In this document: positions 12,040-25,044 of the stretch, piece after piece
Layout: the number at the start of each line of letters is the position of its first letter
Position numbering within the stretch: the first letter of the stretch is position 1
Source: Cristatella mucedo
Taxonomy: Eukaryota > Bryozoa > Phylactolaemata > Cristatellidae
Direction of reading: 5' to 3'
Length of the DNA: 64,000 nt
NCBI GenBank assembly: GCA_009760855.2
Contig: WPIO01000010.1
Location: forward strand, 6,001,501 to 6,065,500
The notes under the pieces: generated by a model
What the model was told of the DNA's origin: nothing
Seen by the model: only the letters and a program-made list of their open reading frames with translations
The model's database searches: none
Made by a program: the position numbers and the translations under genes

Positions 12040-12188
12040 GCTGGGTTAGTCCAGCGGTCAAGGTGCTCGCCCCGACTAAGGTCTGGCTGAGGTCGTGGGA
12101 TCGAGCCCTGAGGCATATGTGAAGCGCCTGAATAGAGATTTAGTTCTCTTGGGGCGCTATATAAATGAATTATATAATTATATTATAA
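12040..12188 (+). mobile_element. tRNA-derived SINE1 with L2-like 3' tail
   Basis: The head carries pol III promoter boxes: A box TTAGTCCAGCGGTCAAGGTGC-like region (12046-12066) and B box GGATCGAGCCC near 12098. After GGCATATGTGAAGCGCC comes the L2-type hairpin (AGAGATTTAGTTCTCT flanked by GCGCC/GGCGC) and an AT-rich tail. About 149 bases. The tail matches the LINE tails, as in LINE-dependent SINEs. Confidence 0.8.
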
Positions 12189-13447
12189 AAGAATGTTAAC
12201 ACGTCCACCTAAGTCGTTCAATGATGGCCCTAGCACCGGTCCTCAGTGTAGCCCAATGGAAAAGATCTTCGCATCTTTTGAACCTCCACCGAATGCCCGG
12301 TAGGGCAACTAGACTTAGAGAAGGGTTGCCATTTTTCGAGACGGAGCTAGACAGTCGGGCAGTGTGTGCGGGCGCCTCCTGCGTGTGCCTTCAGTACAGT
12401 TTCAGTTGCCAGAAAGGACTTTCGTTTTCTCTCTAAAGAGTTTGATCCTATTCATACGACACTGAACCCGTACGCTTTGGACCGGTCCAAAGCCACCGTT
12501 TGAGCATCTCAGCCTCAGGCTCCCCATATTTGGGGCTGATAGTATCTCCTTGTATACCACCGGGTGTATAGAGGCTTCCGGTCGGCTTGCTTTTGGCATG
12601 GAGCTTAGGGTTCAATCGGAAATATGGAAGGCTTAGGAGCCTTTCTTGGCTTTGACTCGAAGCGTATAGTTTTTCTCCTGAGGCAGGAGCTGGTGGAGCT
12701 AGTTGTTTTATGGGCGCCGCGTCAGCCTGAAGCCTAGAGCGGAATCTTTCGGGCCGCCAGACTCCACGGTTCTCCGAGCGGAACATACGGGTCTCTTGTT
12801 TAGACGCCCCTTAAAAGGAGACTCCCCAGTGGCGCTCCATCGGTGCGAAGATTCTCACAAGATGGTGGCCATCTGCGCGTTTAGTAGGGCTACAGAAACT
12901 CGGCGCTCCTTCGGCTTGCTCAGTCAGATTCTACTTCCTGAAAAGGTTGATACTTCTCAAAACATTTTATGTTGTTTTAATGATAAATGAGCCTATAACA
13001 CCAGCTGGACGGCGATTCTTTGAAGCACGGCTTTACAGTCTGTCAAGCCTGCAGGAGTTGCAAGGCACAGAAGTACGCCAAGCGGGCGTTTCTCTTCCTT
13101 CAGAGCTCGAGATCCGAAGTGGTCCCCCGGCGGGTGTGCGCTAAATGCTCCTGAGATGCTCTGGTTACATGATTGTATAGAAATATATACTTGCCCTTGT
13201 AATTGGCTCTGAAGACTGCTAAACCCAGACGACTCTCGTGGGCTGACCATTTGTGTTAGCCTAAGAAATGTGAGCATTCAGCCGCGTCTTTCCCGGTTGC
13301 TCTTGTATGGATACTCACTCGGTCTGGTTAAGCAATATCTGTATAAAAAAGATAGTAGCTAATTTCACAGCCTTTTTTATAGCAACAGAAGAGCATTTAC
13401 ATTTATCACCACCGTTTGTAGTCGCATTAAAGGATCGCTCACACCAT
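12189..13447. other. Unassigned intergenic DNA
   Basis: No feature recognised. Minus ORF 12448-12786 (112 codons) overlaps + ORFs and looks like chance. Confidence 0.4.
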
Positions 13448-13610
13448 TGGTGATGGCACACTAGGTAAGGCGGTTGCTTTGACGAACTTGGTCCCGAGGT
13501 CGTGGGCTCGATTCCTGCGGTGGGCGAACCTTTATCGCCACTGTAAGCGGTGGTGATAGCCGTAAAGGTTCTTCTGTCGCTATACAAAAAGAGGCTGTTT
13601 AATCAGCTAG
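13448..13610 (+). mobile_element. tRNA-derived SINE2
   Basis: GGTGATGGCACACTAGGTAA head with B box GGCTCGATTCC (about 13505), a middle segment (TATCGCC...GCGGTGGTGATAGCC, self-complementary) and the end TCTGTCGCTATACAAAAAGA, GGCTGTTTAATCAGCT. No L2-like tail, so it is a different family from SINE1. Confidence 0.75.
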
Positions 13611-13636
13611 GATCTATTACTTTATATATTTATTTT

Positions 13637-13703
13637 TGAATCCACGATCTCGGAAGCGAGGTCGTGAAAAGAAGCCGCCTTACTGAGTGTGCCATCACGA
13701 TTG
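13637..13703 (-). mobile_element. SINE2 head fragment, inverted relative to neighbour
   Basis: The complement reads CGTGATGGCACACTCAGTAA, GGCGGCTTCTTTTCACGACC: the first 65 or so bases of SINE2, facing the full copy 27 bases away. Confidence 0.7.
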
Positions 13704-15137
13704 AGTAGAGCCTTTACCTACTCCCACCACGCGCGTAATCCCAGAAGGAGCTTCCACATTTCCAAAGAGCGACTCTGTAGGCTTGTCTTGATGTGCTCTA
13801 AAGTTTGAATGATGTACGAGTACCTTACTGCTGGCGTTTCCCAGCGGCTCCTCGTCATTAATCTCGGCGAGTTGAATCTGTTGGCTAGATATGAGATCCT
13901 CCAACTAATATTCGTGCCAGCAGGTTACTCGGTGGGTAAACCGTGCTGCTACGCTGACTTAATGACGCTACAAAGGTTCCAGAGGGTTAGATGAGGTCAT
14001 TGCTTCGAGGCTGGCTGGCAATTCTATGTTTTGTATAGCGGCGAGAGAGAATAGAGAGAGAGAGCAGAAACACCATTGTGAGTCACTGCCCTTGTGACCA
14101 GACTACGTGGTAGCAGTGGCGTAAGTGTTCATGTCTGTCCCAGGGTCCCTGCATGTGCAGACGGCACCTAGCCAAGCTACTGATTCAGATAACAGCGGAG
14201 GCGATGGCCAACTACCACTAGCCTCGACAAATATGTAGTCTCCTGCCCAGTCCGCTGCCGAGACAGGATGCCAGCAGAGTCCGCGAACAGCCCCCATAGC
14301 TGCTGTCGGTCGCCTGGAAGAACGACGTCGTTCTACGTTGTCAAAGTGGTCGACACACAGAAGAACTGCCGGATTACTGAGACGTGACCCAAGTGAAGTC
14401 TCAACTGTTAGTAGAACTTCGGGAGCGCTCTGCTGGATTTGACAAAAAACTCAGCGAGCGAACTTATTGCTCTGCGTGTGTCTCGACTCACTGCATAATG
14501 AGTGCTCATTAATGAACCTCGCGACTCCATCTTATTACGGATATTTCATCGTCCCGTGTCGTATTATTCACTCCATGGAGTCTTCTTCGACTATAAAAAG
14601 CATGTAGTAAGAGTATTTCAACGCGAAAACTATGCATTCATATCGTTGAATTGCATTCTGTTCGTCTTTCCTTATGCAGTTTTCCAAATACAAATGTCGA
14701 CAGTGTTCAGTCGTAAACCAAAAATTTATCCAATTAAAATAAATGACCTCGAAGAAAACAGAAGCCCTATTCTAAAGCTGTCACTATATTGTGCCAGCCA
14801 CAAGTAGGACCCTTAAAAAGCGAACGATTAAGTTCCTTTTGAGCACTAAGTCTTTTCTTGAGCAAACACCTAAGCTTGTAGCTTATAGTAAGGTCGATGA
14901 GCGGATGGGCCTAAACTTGTACCATTGTCATTCAGTTACAAGATTGGTGAAACAGCCAGATATTCTGAAAGATTTTTCGGATATCTGAGTAATGTATCAA
15001 TACTGCGAGTGCTCACTTTTTCTAAAGCACTTTGTAGCCACTTCAGTTGTTCAGTATGTTATTGACTACAACTGACCGCTTGAAAGAATGAACAGCCCCA
15101 GGAAGAATAGACATTTTTTTCTCTATACGTCACTTCT
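13704..15137. other. Unassigned intergenic DNA
   Basis: Short GA-rich patch near 14040-14068. No gene or repeat recognised. Confidence 0.4.
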
Positions 15138-15295
15138 CTGGTTTGACCGAGCATTTAAGGTGCTCGACTGACTAAGGTCAAGATGAATGTATTTAACGGC
15201 TAATAAGTTGTGGGCTTTAACCCCGTGGCATATGTGAAGCGCCTGAATAGAGATTAAGCTCTCTTATTGTGCTACACATATAAATTATGTAAATT
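15138..15295 (+). mobile_element. tRNA-derived SINE1, with internal insertion
   Basis: Same head-to-tail order as the copy at 12040: AAGGTGCTCG...GACTAAGGTC, GGCATATGTGAAGCGCCTGA, AGAGATTAAGCTCTCT. About 25 extra bases (AGATGAATGTATTTAACGGC region) interrupt the head. Confidence 0.7.
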
Positions 15296-15960
15296 TGCTT
15301 GTAACCGAGTTCCAGGGGTCAGAGGCTAATTCCCGCCAAACTCCGGCCACGCTGCCGCTCGCCATGCCGCCGAGCTAGGGTAAGACGAGCGGCCGTCAGG
15401 GTAAACCTCTTTATAATAACGCATGCGCCAACAACAACAGGGGAACTAAACAAGTCTACAGGGAGGGTCCTATACGCAGTACACTATGGGGGCGCAAGAC
15501 GACGCAGCAAGCGCGAACAAACGTATTAGTTGGGGTCAGTCGGTTTCTGCAATCTTGTCGTTGTACCGACTCCGAATCCACCAGTACGAGCGTACGCCGT
15601 CCAAAACCCGGCTGGCTGAGTAACTGCTTGGCTAGTCCGAGTCGACAAGTACCACAGTCATAAGCTTTCACCGAAAGACGCCAACACACGGGGGGTCACG
15701 AACACGCTACACGGGAAACGCGGAATATACAAGTCAACAACGAGCGAGCTATCCAGCTCCGCTCGGGCCTTGGGTACTCGTTCCCTTGCGTGCGTGGCAG
15801 CATCGCCGGAGCACGCCTGCACGAATCCAGGTGCATAACTCGGCGAGACCGGGAGCCTCCAACACCACGACTTACTTGGCCAACTTCCCGTGCCCAAGAG
15901 CCCCGGTGACCTCTCGTCACCACACATCCGGCAATGCATAGGTCCGACCCCTGCCTAGCC
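15296..15960. other. GC-rich unassigned block
   Basis: Compositionally distinct from its surroundings, with overlapping minus-strand ORFs (15456-15689, 15658-15939). No domain recognised. An LTR or other retroelement fragment is possible but unsupported. Confidence 0.3.
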
Positions 15961-16017
15961 GGTGACCCTCATTACAGCCGCCTGGTCCCAGCCAACCGAA
16001 CCCAGCCTGGGTACATG

Positions 16018-16555
<538 letters not shown>

Positions 16556-19500
16556 GCTAGCAAGCTCCACCAAGCCTCAGATAATTTAGACCTTGTTGAA
16601 TTTCTGAATTACTCATAGAGTCTCAGCCTTCCAGTAGCCATCAGGTCTTCTCATGAAAATAAAGTATATCTGTTTCTTGTGCATGATAGCTGTTGACGGT
16701 TTATGCTTTAACTCTGAAAATCCTGGACTTTAGAGTTCATACTATTCCTACGAAATGATCGCATGTTTCTACTAAATATTCTTGCACCAGCTGTCTAGCA
16801 GTCCTGTGCAGCTACTCCTACTCTGATTACCTTCTCTAAAACTTTCCTAATCTTCCTAGACTTCTTGGTTTTCATTTGATGTATGAGGAATGGCTGACGG
16901 CTACCAGAAGCACCTCGAAAGCCGCTTTGACTAAGTGCGTATCTATGGAAACGTCTCCCGCTCGTCGACCACCACCTAATCTTCACGGTAACAATGCAGT
17001 AGCTTATGGAGATAAATATGTAGTAATCATTGGTAATTAGCAGTATTAAGCGCTTGGCGAATGTCGGCGGAGACTTTACAGTGTAGGCACCAGCGGCGCG
17101 GTACTGCCGTGCAGTTTTGATGCTTCTTGCCAAGTTTTCTGCACGATTCTTGTCAGAGTAGCAATTGTTGACCGACCGATCATTTGTCCCTCCCCCCACC
17201 GCTCAGTTAGCCAATAGCGAGACCGGACTCTCTCGAGGCAGCCATTTTGTCCCTCTACTTTCTGCCACAAGAGGGACTCGTAGGCGTTCGAGGCGTCGAA
17301 AGCATACGGCTGCCCGACATCTTTAGGGATCAAAGCAATGTGCTCTAGTGAACGAAACTCTTGCTCCCATTGCCTTTAGCTACACCAGTCCAGCTGCCTT
17401 GGGTCCAGAACACTCGCACAGTCTTAAAATGAGGCACTGATCGATGGGCTAAAGGTCTTGCATGTTTCCTGTCGACTCGCTGCACGTTATAAAAATTAGC
17501 GGCGAATTCACCATTTTTAACGATTTAAATATTTTGCAACTCACCGAGTTCATGCTAACTGAGCCTTACAACGCCAGTAGCGTCGAATTAACTTGTGCAT
17601 CAAAAGCAAACTGCGAGTCGTGCAGTGAGCTAAAGTAGCGAAGAAACGAGAGGACCTGCTTACCCCTCCATCTTCAGACATGCGCCGCAGCACTCCTGTG
17701 TATACTTCACTGAATAACTAATTGAGCTCTAATGCATAAATTAAATATCCTTTTTAATTTTCTGCGACTTAGCCTCACTATCATATTTAACCTCCAGTAG
17801 GATATTTCTAACCGTATCACGTGGCTGTTGTAATCTAAGGATTTGGCAACCCGGACCTGAGACAGCCAGTGTTGCTGGACGGAATCTCTTTATTTGCACC
17901 CTTGGGTAAGTCCAAATACTGGCATCTGGAATTTTCCGGAATATTGCTGAAACAGTTCTTTAAGACGCGCCGATCAGGTTCACTTCCTGCGCTGAAGAGG
18001 AGAAAGTTGCCATTACGAGGTGCAGCAGCGTCCGCGTTACGAGGATTTCATGAGGTGTTTAATCCTTCAGAACAACATTGAAGGCTGTGTCATATTAGTT
18101 GCTCCGTCAATCGCAAGCGCGAGCAAGCACGTCGTGTTTCCTCCTGGATGCCGAAAATCTGCTGACGGGAATTAGGCATGCCTCTCGGTGTCTGCTACTA
18201 CCGCAGATGTGCTTTTCTTTTGGCAAAGTGGCGGACATATACACGCAGTAAGTAGATTGTATGCCACTTTTTCTTCTGTCAGCAGCGCTGCCATTTTTAT
18301 TCCGGAAGGCAACCTTTCTCGTTGCCCCGCTGGGGTGCGCCTGCCTTTGATGCGCCTCCTTGCGGATAGCACGAACTCAAGCGATGCTTTTCATTTTTTC
18401 CTATACATCACGTTATAAGGCTTCCCTGAGAATTCAGAGTATGCGCACATGCGAAAGTTGGAGACTTCTTAGCGTACGGTTCACACATCCCCTCTCACAA
18501 ACCGCGTGTAGCCAGTTTGAGAATAAGGCCGTTACATCTTTATAAGCATGTTGCCTCTTGCGTATACGAAGAAGTGGGCTGGCACGATGGCTCCGGCTTT
18601 TTCGTTGTGAAAGGCACAGATTTAGCGGCCGTCGTGGGGCTGAGTGGCGGACGAAGGACTTTAACACGGATTCACATGCTGTTTTGCTGCTTCCCATACC
18701 ACCGCGTTTGTCACCCAGATGCAAAACTTGGTGCTCTTCTTTCTTTATCGTTTCCGTGTTATTTTAAATGTCTATTCCTATAGCTGCCACTTTTCTACTG
18801 CGCACGCACAGCCCAACTGCATCGCTAAGTATGGAGGTAGGCGCACGGTAGGGCTTGCGATTATTGAGGCAGTTGATCTCTATCACTAATGTTGAACAAG
18901 AGACAGGTTGTAAATAGTCTTGATAGTTGGGCCTATAAGCAGCGAGATAGATTTTTTGTGTCCGACCTATGTAAATATTTTCACGAAAGCATTAGCTCTC
19001 AGCGAAACGGATTTGCGGCAATCGACCCGACTAGTGTATGTCGCAATATGGCTGACCGGAAAAGTTTTCTAACCGACGGAAAGGAAGCGTAATGAACGTC
19101 TCATTTAATGAGACCGATTAGCCGCTCGCCAATGTCTAAGTAGTTCAGCTGATTCTTGCGAAACCTGTTACACGCTTGTATCGAGTCTGCCCATGCATAG
19201 ATATCTGCCCATGCGAGCAGCCGCAATATACTGGTAGGTCCTCGCGTTCGTTCTCGATAGAGCGGCAGTCTTGACAGTGCTGCTTGGGACTAGCTTTGAC
19301 GAGCTGAAGGACTTTGCAGTCAGCTCAGCGCGAAGTACAGTCGCCGCTACACAGCTATCCGAGATAGAGATAGGGTTTGATATACATATCTGTAGCACGC
19401 TGCTGTAGTTAGCACTTCATGGCCCGGCGCTCCGGCGTCTTCCTGCCCTGCACTGTGCCTGTGTAATTCTTGAAACTACTCGCTGTAGCTTTTGCGGTAG

Positions 19501-22114
19501 CTTTCTTGCCGTGCAAAGGTCGGTAACCTAAGTTATGTGTATTCCTTTTCGACTTTCGCGAACAAGGTAGCTCCAAAATGGTCAGTCCGCTACTCTGGGG
19601 AGCCTGCTGTGCACCCAGACGCTATTCCCGTTAAATGTGCTAACATGGCTAACCGCAAATGCTATACCACAAATTGCCGTAGACTTTAAAACTGAATCTT
19701 GCGCCGCTCTCTCCATATTAATCAGTCAAATTATCTCTAATTTCTGTCTCCGTTTTTTATCTAGCTCTCTATCAACTATTGCTTAGCAATAATTTTGCTG
19801 GGTATTAAATGTTATTTTATAATTATATATATGTCTCAAAATTATTGAAAATGGCTGTTATTGCCAACAAACTTTAGTTGTTTGACTAGGACAGCCATTC
19901 TTTTGAAATAAACTCATTTCACTCGCTAGCATTATTTCTTTCTCCTTGTTAGAGCTATTTTCCAGTTGCTAAGACTTCAAAACTATAGGAAATGACTAAC
20001 TACTATGCCCCTTACTTTACTTTTGTGACCAGAACAGCTACGAGATTAAAATTTACTCAGTTTTAATCGGAAATGGACGAATTCATGTTTTTCATTCATA
20101 TATAGTCTAAAAAACAGCTAAATCAAAATGAGCTTTTACTGACATTAAACTTATATCAAAATTACCACATCAAATTGAGAATTGTGTATTTTTTATTTTT
20201 AAAATAATATTGTAAATCACTTTCATTTGTAATATCCCAAATGAAGTCTCAGGCAATATTCTTGGATTATTGTTTTTGTTGGTTGCATTTTTATTCCATT
20301 GAATTATTGCGGAACCACTCTTCCTGCTCGTCAGAGTAAGCATCCATTTTGGCCTTGAATTTATCAAGACAAGCATCAAAAATAAACTTTGAAGGATATT
20401 CTGTAGCACACTGTGCCGAAGCAATTCACTGTAGTCTCGACCAGCTATGTATATTTTCACACCTAGCGATCGCCCGGGAAGTCCCGAAGCTTTGCAACGA
20501 AGCTGTTCCTGACCGCTTTTTCCTTACTAATGCCCTTTTTGGGGAATTAATGTCGCACAATAATCTTTTGCTCTGACCACGATGTCGCCGACTTTGATCT
20601 TCTTATCAGACAGCATAAGGAAAAAATTCACAGATGTTCGAATGCGGTCAACTCTGCGTCTAGAGCTGTGATAGATCGTCTCATGAGGCCTAGTTCGATG
20701 CAAAGCAGCTAGAATCACCACCTTCAAGAGGTCCACTAGTGGCTGCCACTTTACATCGTTGTGCCACAAAGACAGCTCGGTTCGTTGGGCGACACTATAA
20801 CGTCCCATCTCACTGCAGACGCTGCCAGGGCTATTCTTAGAGTGGATAGCTACTGCTCCAAGACTGCATAGCGAATCTCGGACACTCGGACCCTTAGCTG
20901 GCTGCCGCTGCTCGGCTATAGCGCTGCTTCTTCGCAGGATCGACGCGTCAGACAGCCATGGGTGGTCCAAGGTGGCCCGTCGATCAGGCTGCTAGCCCCG
21001 CCCCATTTGGGGAGTATGCTTTTAATTAGGCCCAAAACTCCTCTGGCAGCCTCGGCGTGCTTCGGACGACTGGATGACCAGCAGTAGCCTTCAGCTTGGA
21101 GAGACATTTGCAGCATTCCTTTTTTTCATTTTTCTGCTAGGTCCACTTTTTTGTAAGTTCCGCTTTCGGTTGTACACACGGCGTTCTCCGCTATCCCAAA
21201 GGTGAAAAGAGACGGAAACCTAGGAACCTAGGACCTGAGACCTGTGAACAGACGGGCTCTTGTTCCCTATATGGATTAGCACGGTTTTGAGGCTCCTGGG
21301 TGAGCTTTGTATGACGTTTCGGTTTCATTCTGCTTACAGGCGATTCGTATTGCTTCAAACAAGCATGATCCCATTTTGTCAGGGCTGAGCCTATCCCGAT
21401 GGGTGAAAAAGATGGAGAAAGCTTGTCGATACTGCAGGTTATCGGCGATCAGCACCTTGTTATTTAGCAAATTTTACTGCTTTAGCCCAGACATTAAGGG
21501 CTCGTTATTGAAGTTGGTGGGTAAACGGAATCTGATGAAGCCTAATGAGTCTGTTTGGCTCGAGTATTCTGGGTTTCTCTACTTTGAAACTTCATTTCAT
21601 TATCGCTCCATGACTAGCCGACCTCTCTTGAAGACGGCTGGTCTTTCTTCAAAGCACAGATTATAGGGATTACAGGGCAATGTGGCACCGGGATATGGAT
21701 GAAGGCAGATAAATTATAACAGGTGCGTTCTTTTCAGTCCGACGCTTTGAAGGGTCCGCCTCCTGATTAGCAGTTGCTTGAGTGAACAATGGGTCCTCCC
21801 CCCCCCCTTGCTGATTCTTCGGACAGCGGATTCCATGGTTATTTTTTCCTCTATCCCAGCCTACTAAAGAACAGAGTAGCACTGTTACAATTGATACGTA
21901 ACATCGTTTCACCAGCAGTTAATTTATTTCCCTCGCGACTACAAATTGTGTAACTTGGCATTTCGGGCAACGATTTTTTGTATCTCACCCTCCTGAGCTT
22001 GCTTGCATTTCTCGCCAGCGAAATGAGATTCCCTTAGTTTTCCTAATTCCCAACAGATACGCCGAGAAATTGCTAAGAACGCTCATTGGCAGTTCCTAAA
22101 CTATAGTCCTTGAG
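16556..22114. other. Unassigned intergenic DNA, 5.5 kb
   Basis: The longest stretch without a recognised repeat. AT-rich at about 19.7-20.3 kb. Adjacent minus ORFs at 20527-20970 (147 codons) and 20916-21116 overlap, but show no motif I know. A C10 run lies near 21798. No exon-like segment of a known protein was found. Confidence 0.4.
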
Positions 22115-22220
22115 CCACAAACGCAGCGCCCGAAACTGGCACTATTCCATGTAGACGGGTGACAAATGCTAGTGTAGCTTTAGCCGCGAATCACGGCTAG
22201 TGAGTCGCCGATGCTCCTTA
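22115..22220 (+). repeat. Unclassified dispersed repeat D, copy 2
   Basis: CCACAAACGCAGCGCCCGAA, then GACGGGTGACAAATGCTAGT, TTTAGCCGCGAATCACGGCT and GAGTCGCCGATGCTCCTTAG. It aligns over its length to the copies at 43267 and 44345. Confidence 0.5.
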
Positions 22221-22387
22221 GATACACCCAGGCATGCCGAAGGTACCAGTGCACTGCAGAAACTATGAGTGGCCCATCTTAGTATAGCATGGTACAAATT
22301 ATACTGGTATTATTCATAACTTTGATATGCAAAAGCAACCAGAAGACATATCACAGGGACGGAGCGAATCACAAAAAACACCCCTAA

Positions 22388-22890
22388 AGGTAATTTAGTG
22401 AAAAGTATTTCCGTCTGTAACTCCACGAAGTCACAAAGACTGTGCGGATGTTACGCATGAGAGTTTTGTATATCTCACTCACAGCCTAAGCGGGTTTCGT
22501 ACGCATTCTGTAGCCAACAGACTTCTTCTCACGCAGCAAAGAGAAAGTAGGAAGCTTAGCAGAGTCAGGAGAGCAGTTGAGGTAGTGATTAGCATGGAAG
22601 TAACACCTCAGGACCGCTGGAAAGGATGAGCCATAGTCGGCAGCAGGAGAGTAGTTGTCATTGCGTAAGAATCGTGGAAGCGAGTCCCACAGGCTAGGAC
22701 CTGCAGAGCTAAAGCTTCCGTCGCCAACGGTCTTTAAGCGGAGGAACGGAACTGCTAATTTGTTGTCCATACAGCATCTCAGAGCGAAGATGAGGTTGAA
22801 ACTGGTGCAGCAGTTTAGCTAGGTATGGAGGAGCCAATCCGTGGCGGGCCTCGTGGGTCAGCGTAAGAACTGATAAGGAGCTCCGACTTC
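22388..22890 (-). mobile_element. LINE family B, 3' end
   Basis: The complement encodes YLAKLLHQFQPHLRSEMLYG, then a long readable stretch (DNKLAVPFLRLKTVGDGSFS, GPSLWDSLPRFLRNDNYSPA). It then has the 3' UTR with ...TGTGACTTCGTGGAGTTACA. The best-preserved family B terminus in the window. Confidence 0.8.
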
Positions 22891-22989
22891 AGGAACCAGG
22901 TTGCGGTATGAGCCCTACAGCAAGCAACACTTTATTGCCTACTACAAGCAGGATCGTTGTCCGCCATCGTTCTTCTGCCGCTGAATACG

Positions 22990-25044
22990 TATAGGAGGGC
23001 GTTGAATCAACCAACCTTTCCTTTAGCTCCTCACCTGATCCTTGCGATGATCTGGCCGATCGCTTCTCTCGATTCTTTATGCAGAAGATAGACAAGATCA
23101 GGGAGTCCATCCCTGCGATGACAACATCGCCACTAGAATGCTGTTCCCCAATTCCTGGCTGCATCTCAATGTCTACATTTAAGAAGGTCACTAGTGATCT
23201 CGTCCTGAAGTTCATATCCCAATCAAAGAAGACATCATGTCCTTTGGAGCCTTTCCCACTGTCCTGCTCCTACGCTGCATTGATCTGCTGCTGACATGCA
23301 TAACTAACATCATTAATATGTCATTAGCTAAAGTTCATGTCCCAGCACCTTTCAAAAAAGCTGTAGTCAGGCCACTTCTCAAGAAAGCGACAGTAGACCA
23401 AGAGAACTTGAGCAACTACCACCCAGTCTCCCTTCTACCATTCCTATCAAAGACACTGGAACGGGTCGTAGCGGACCAGCTGAACTCATATATCGAAACT
23501 TCACACCTTGCTAGTAATTAGTAGTAGTTTCAGTCTGGCTTTAGAGCTAATTACTCAACAGAATCAGCATTGCTTAGGGTGTACAACGACATACTTAGGA
23601 TGGCAGACATAGGTAGAGTGTCTCTGCTTGTTTTGCTTGATCTTGCGGCAGCTTTTGATACCATCGACCACAAAGTTATTCTACAGTGCCTCTCATCTCG
23701 CCTAGGAATAACTGGCACTGCTCTGCAATGGTTCAGGTCCTATCTCAGTCAAAGACTCCAGAGTATTGACGTGAATGGACAAAGATCATCCGAGGTACCT
23801 CTGAAATATGGGTACCTCATGGATCCGTGCTAGATCCGGTCCTTTTCACGGTTTATACTCTCCCTCTTGCTGATGTGATTGCCAAGCACAATCTAGGCTT
23901 TCACTCTTCTATGCGGATGACATTCAGTTGTACCTTTGCATTGATCCCTCCCAGCCTTCGAGCACCTCAAATTCTCTCAACTCACTTGCTGCATGTATTG
24001 ATGACATCCGCATATGGATGGCAGCAAATTTTCTAAAACTAAACGATGATAAAACCAACTTATTAGTTATGGGCAAACCAAGTGTGATTCACATATTGGA
24101 ACGGTTGACGCTCAAAATTGGCTTTGCCAGCATATCTCCTGTCGAATCAGCTCGAAATCTAGGCATCATGTTCCAAAGTGACCTCTCGTTAGACGACCAC
24201 ATCAGCTCCACAGTCAAATCTGCCTACTTTCAGCTACATAACATTGCTAAAATTTGGGTTTGTTTAGATAAGGATACCACGTCCAAGGTGGTCCATGCAT
24301 TCGGGACATCCCATCTTTACTTCTGAACTCACTGCTTGCTGGCCTATCGGCATGTGCAATCGGGCGATTACAGCTGTTGCAAAACTCTGCAGCTTGGTTT
24401 GTCTGTCGTGAGCGTTGCAGTTGCCTCATCACACCACTTCTCGCCGACCTGCACTGGCTACCAGTCAAGCAACGGATCGACTTCGAAGTCTTGTCGCTCA
24501 CTTGTAGGTCACTTCATTCTTTGGCTCCAGCCTATCTCTAAGTTCTCTGAGGGCGCTTTATCAAGTACATTATTATTATATACTCCCCCGCCAGGCCAAG
24601 CATCGTATCAGCCACTTTTCGGAATCCAACAGTTTACCGAAACCTCGTACAAACCTCACATTCTTTTGGAGACCGTGCATTTAGTTCGTATGCTCCCAAA
24701 GCTTGGAACTCACTTCCGACTTGCGTCACAACATCCCCTGATTTGACCACATTTAAAAAGAACTTTATTATCACACCTATTTAGGACATCATTTAGTGGG
24801 TCCCTGTGACTCGTCCTTCATGTGCTTAAGTGTGCTGACACTGTGCATGCTGCCACTAACCACAATTGCATGCTGACCCTGTGCATGTCATCCCTAACCA
24901 TGTTATTCATGTTGTTTATCAAGCATGATATTACTCACCATTCAATCGCATTTTCCTTTGCAGCAAATGTAAAGCACCTAGAAAGATATTGAGTTCTTTG
25001 AGGGCGCTTTATCAAGTGCATTATTGTTATTAATATTAATAATT
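22990..25044 (+). mobile_element. L2 family A, longest RT remnant
   Basis: From the EN-RT linker (DRFSRFFMQKIDKIRESIPA) through RT: LSNYHPVSLLPFLSKTLERV, FQSGFRANYSTESALLRVYN, VLLDLAAAFDTIDH (first catalytic Asp), then a one-base loss at the VPHGSVLDP motif and a two-base gain just before the YADD codons (about 23910). Thumb and C-terminal regions follow (ANFLKLNDDKTNLLVMGKPS). Three consecutive TAG codons at 23519-23527 also break it. The 3' end has the hairpin and ATT tail. Non-functional. Confidence 0.9.
24540..24580 (+). mobile_element. 41-base LINE tail lodged inside the LINE 3' region
   Basis: AGTTCTCTGAGGGCGCTTTA, TCAAGTACATTATTATTATA interrupts the family A sequence between CAGCCTATCTCT and ATACTCCCCC, replacing about five bases. 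It is just the last part of the tail. Confidence 0.75.
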
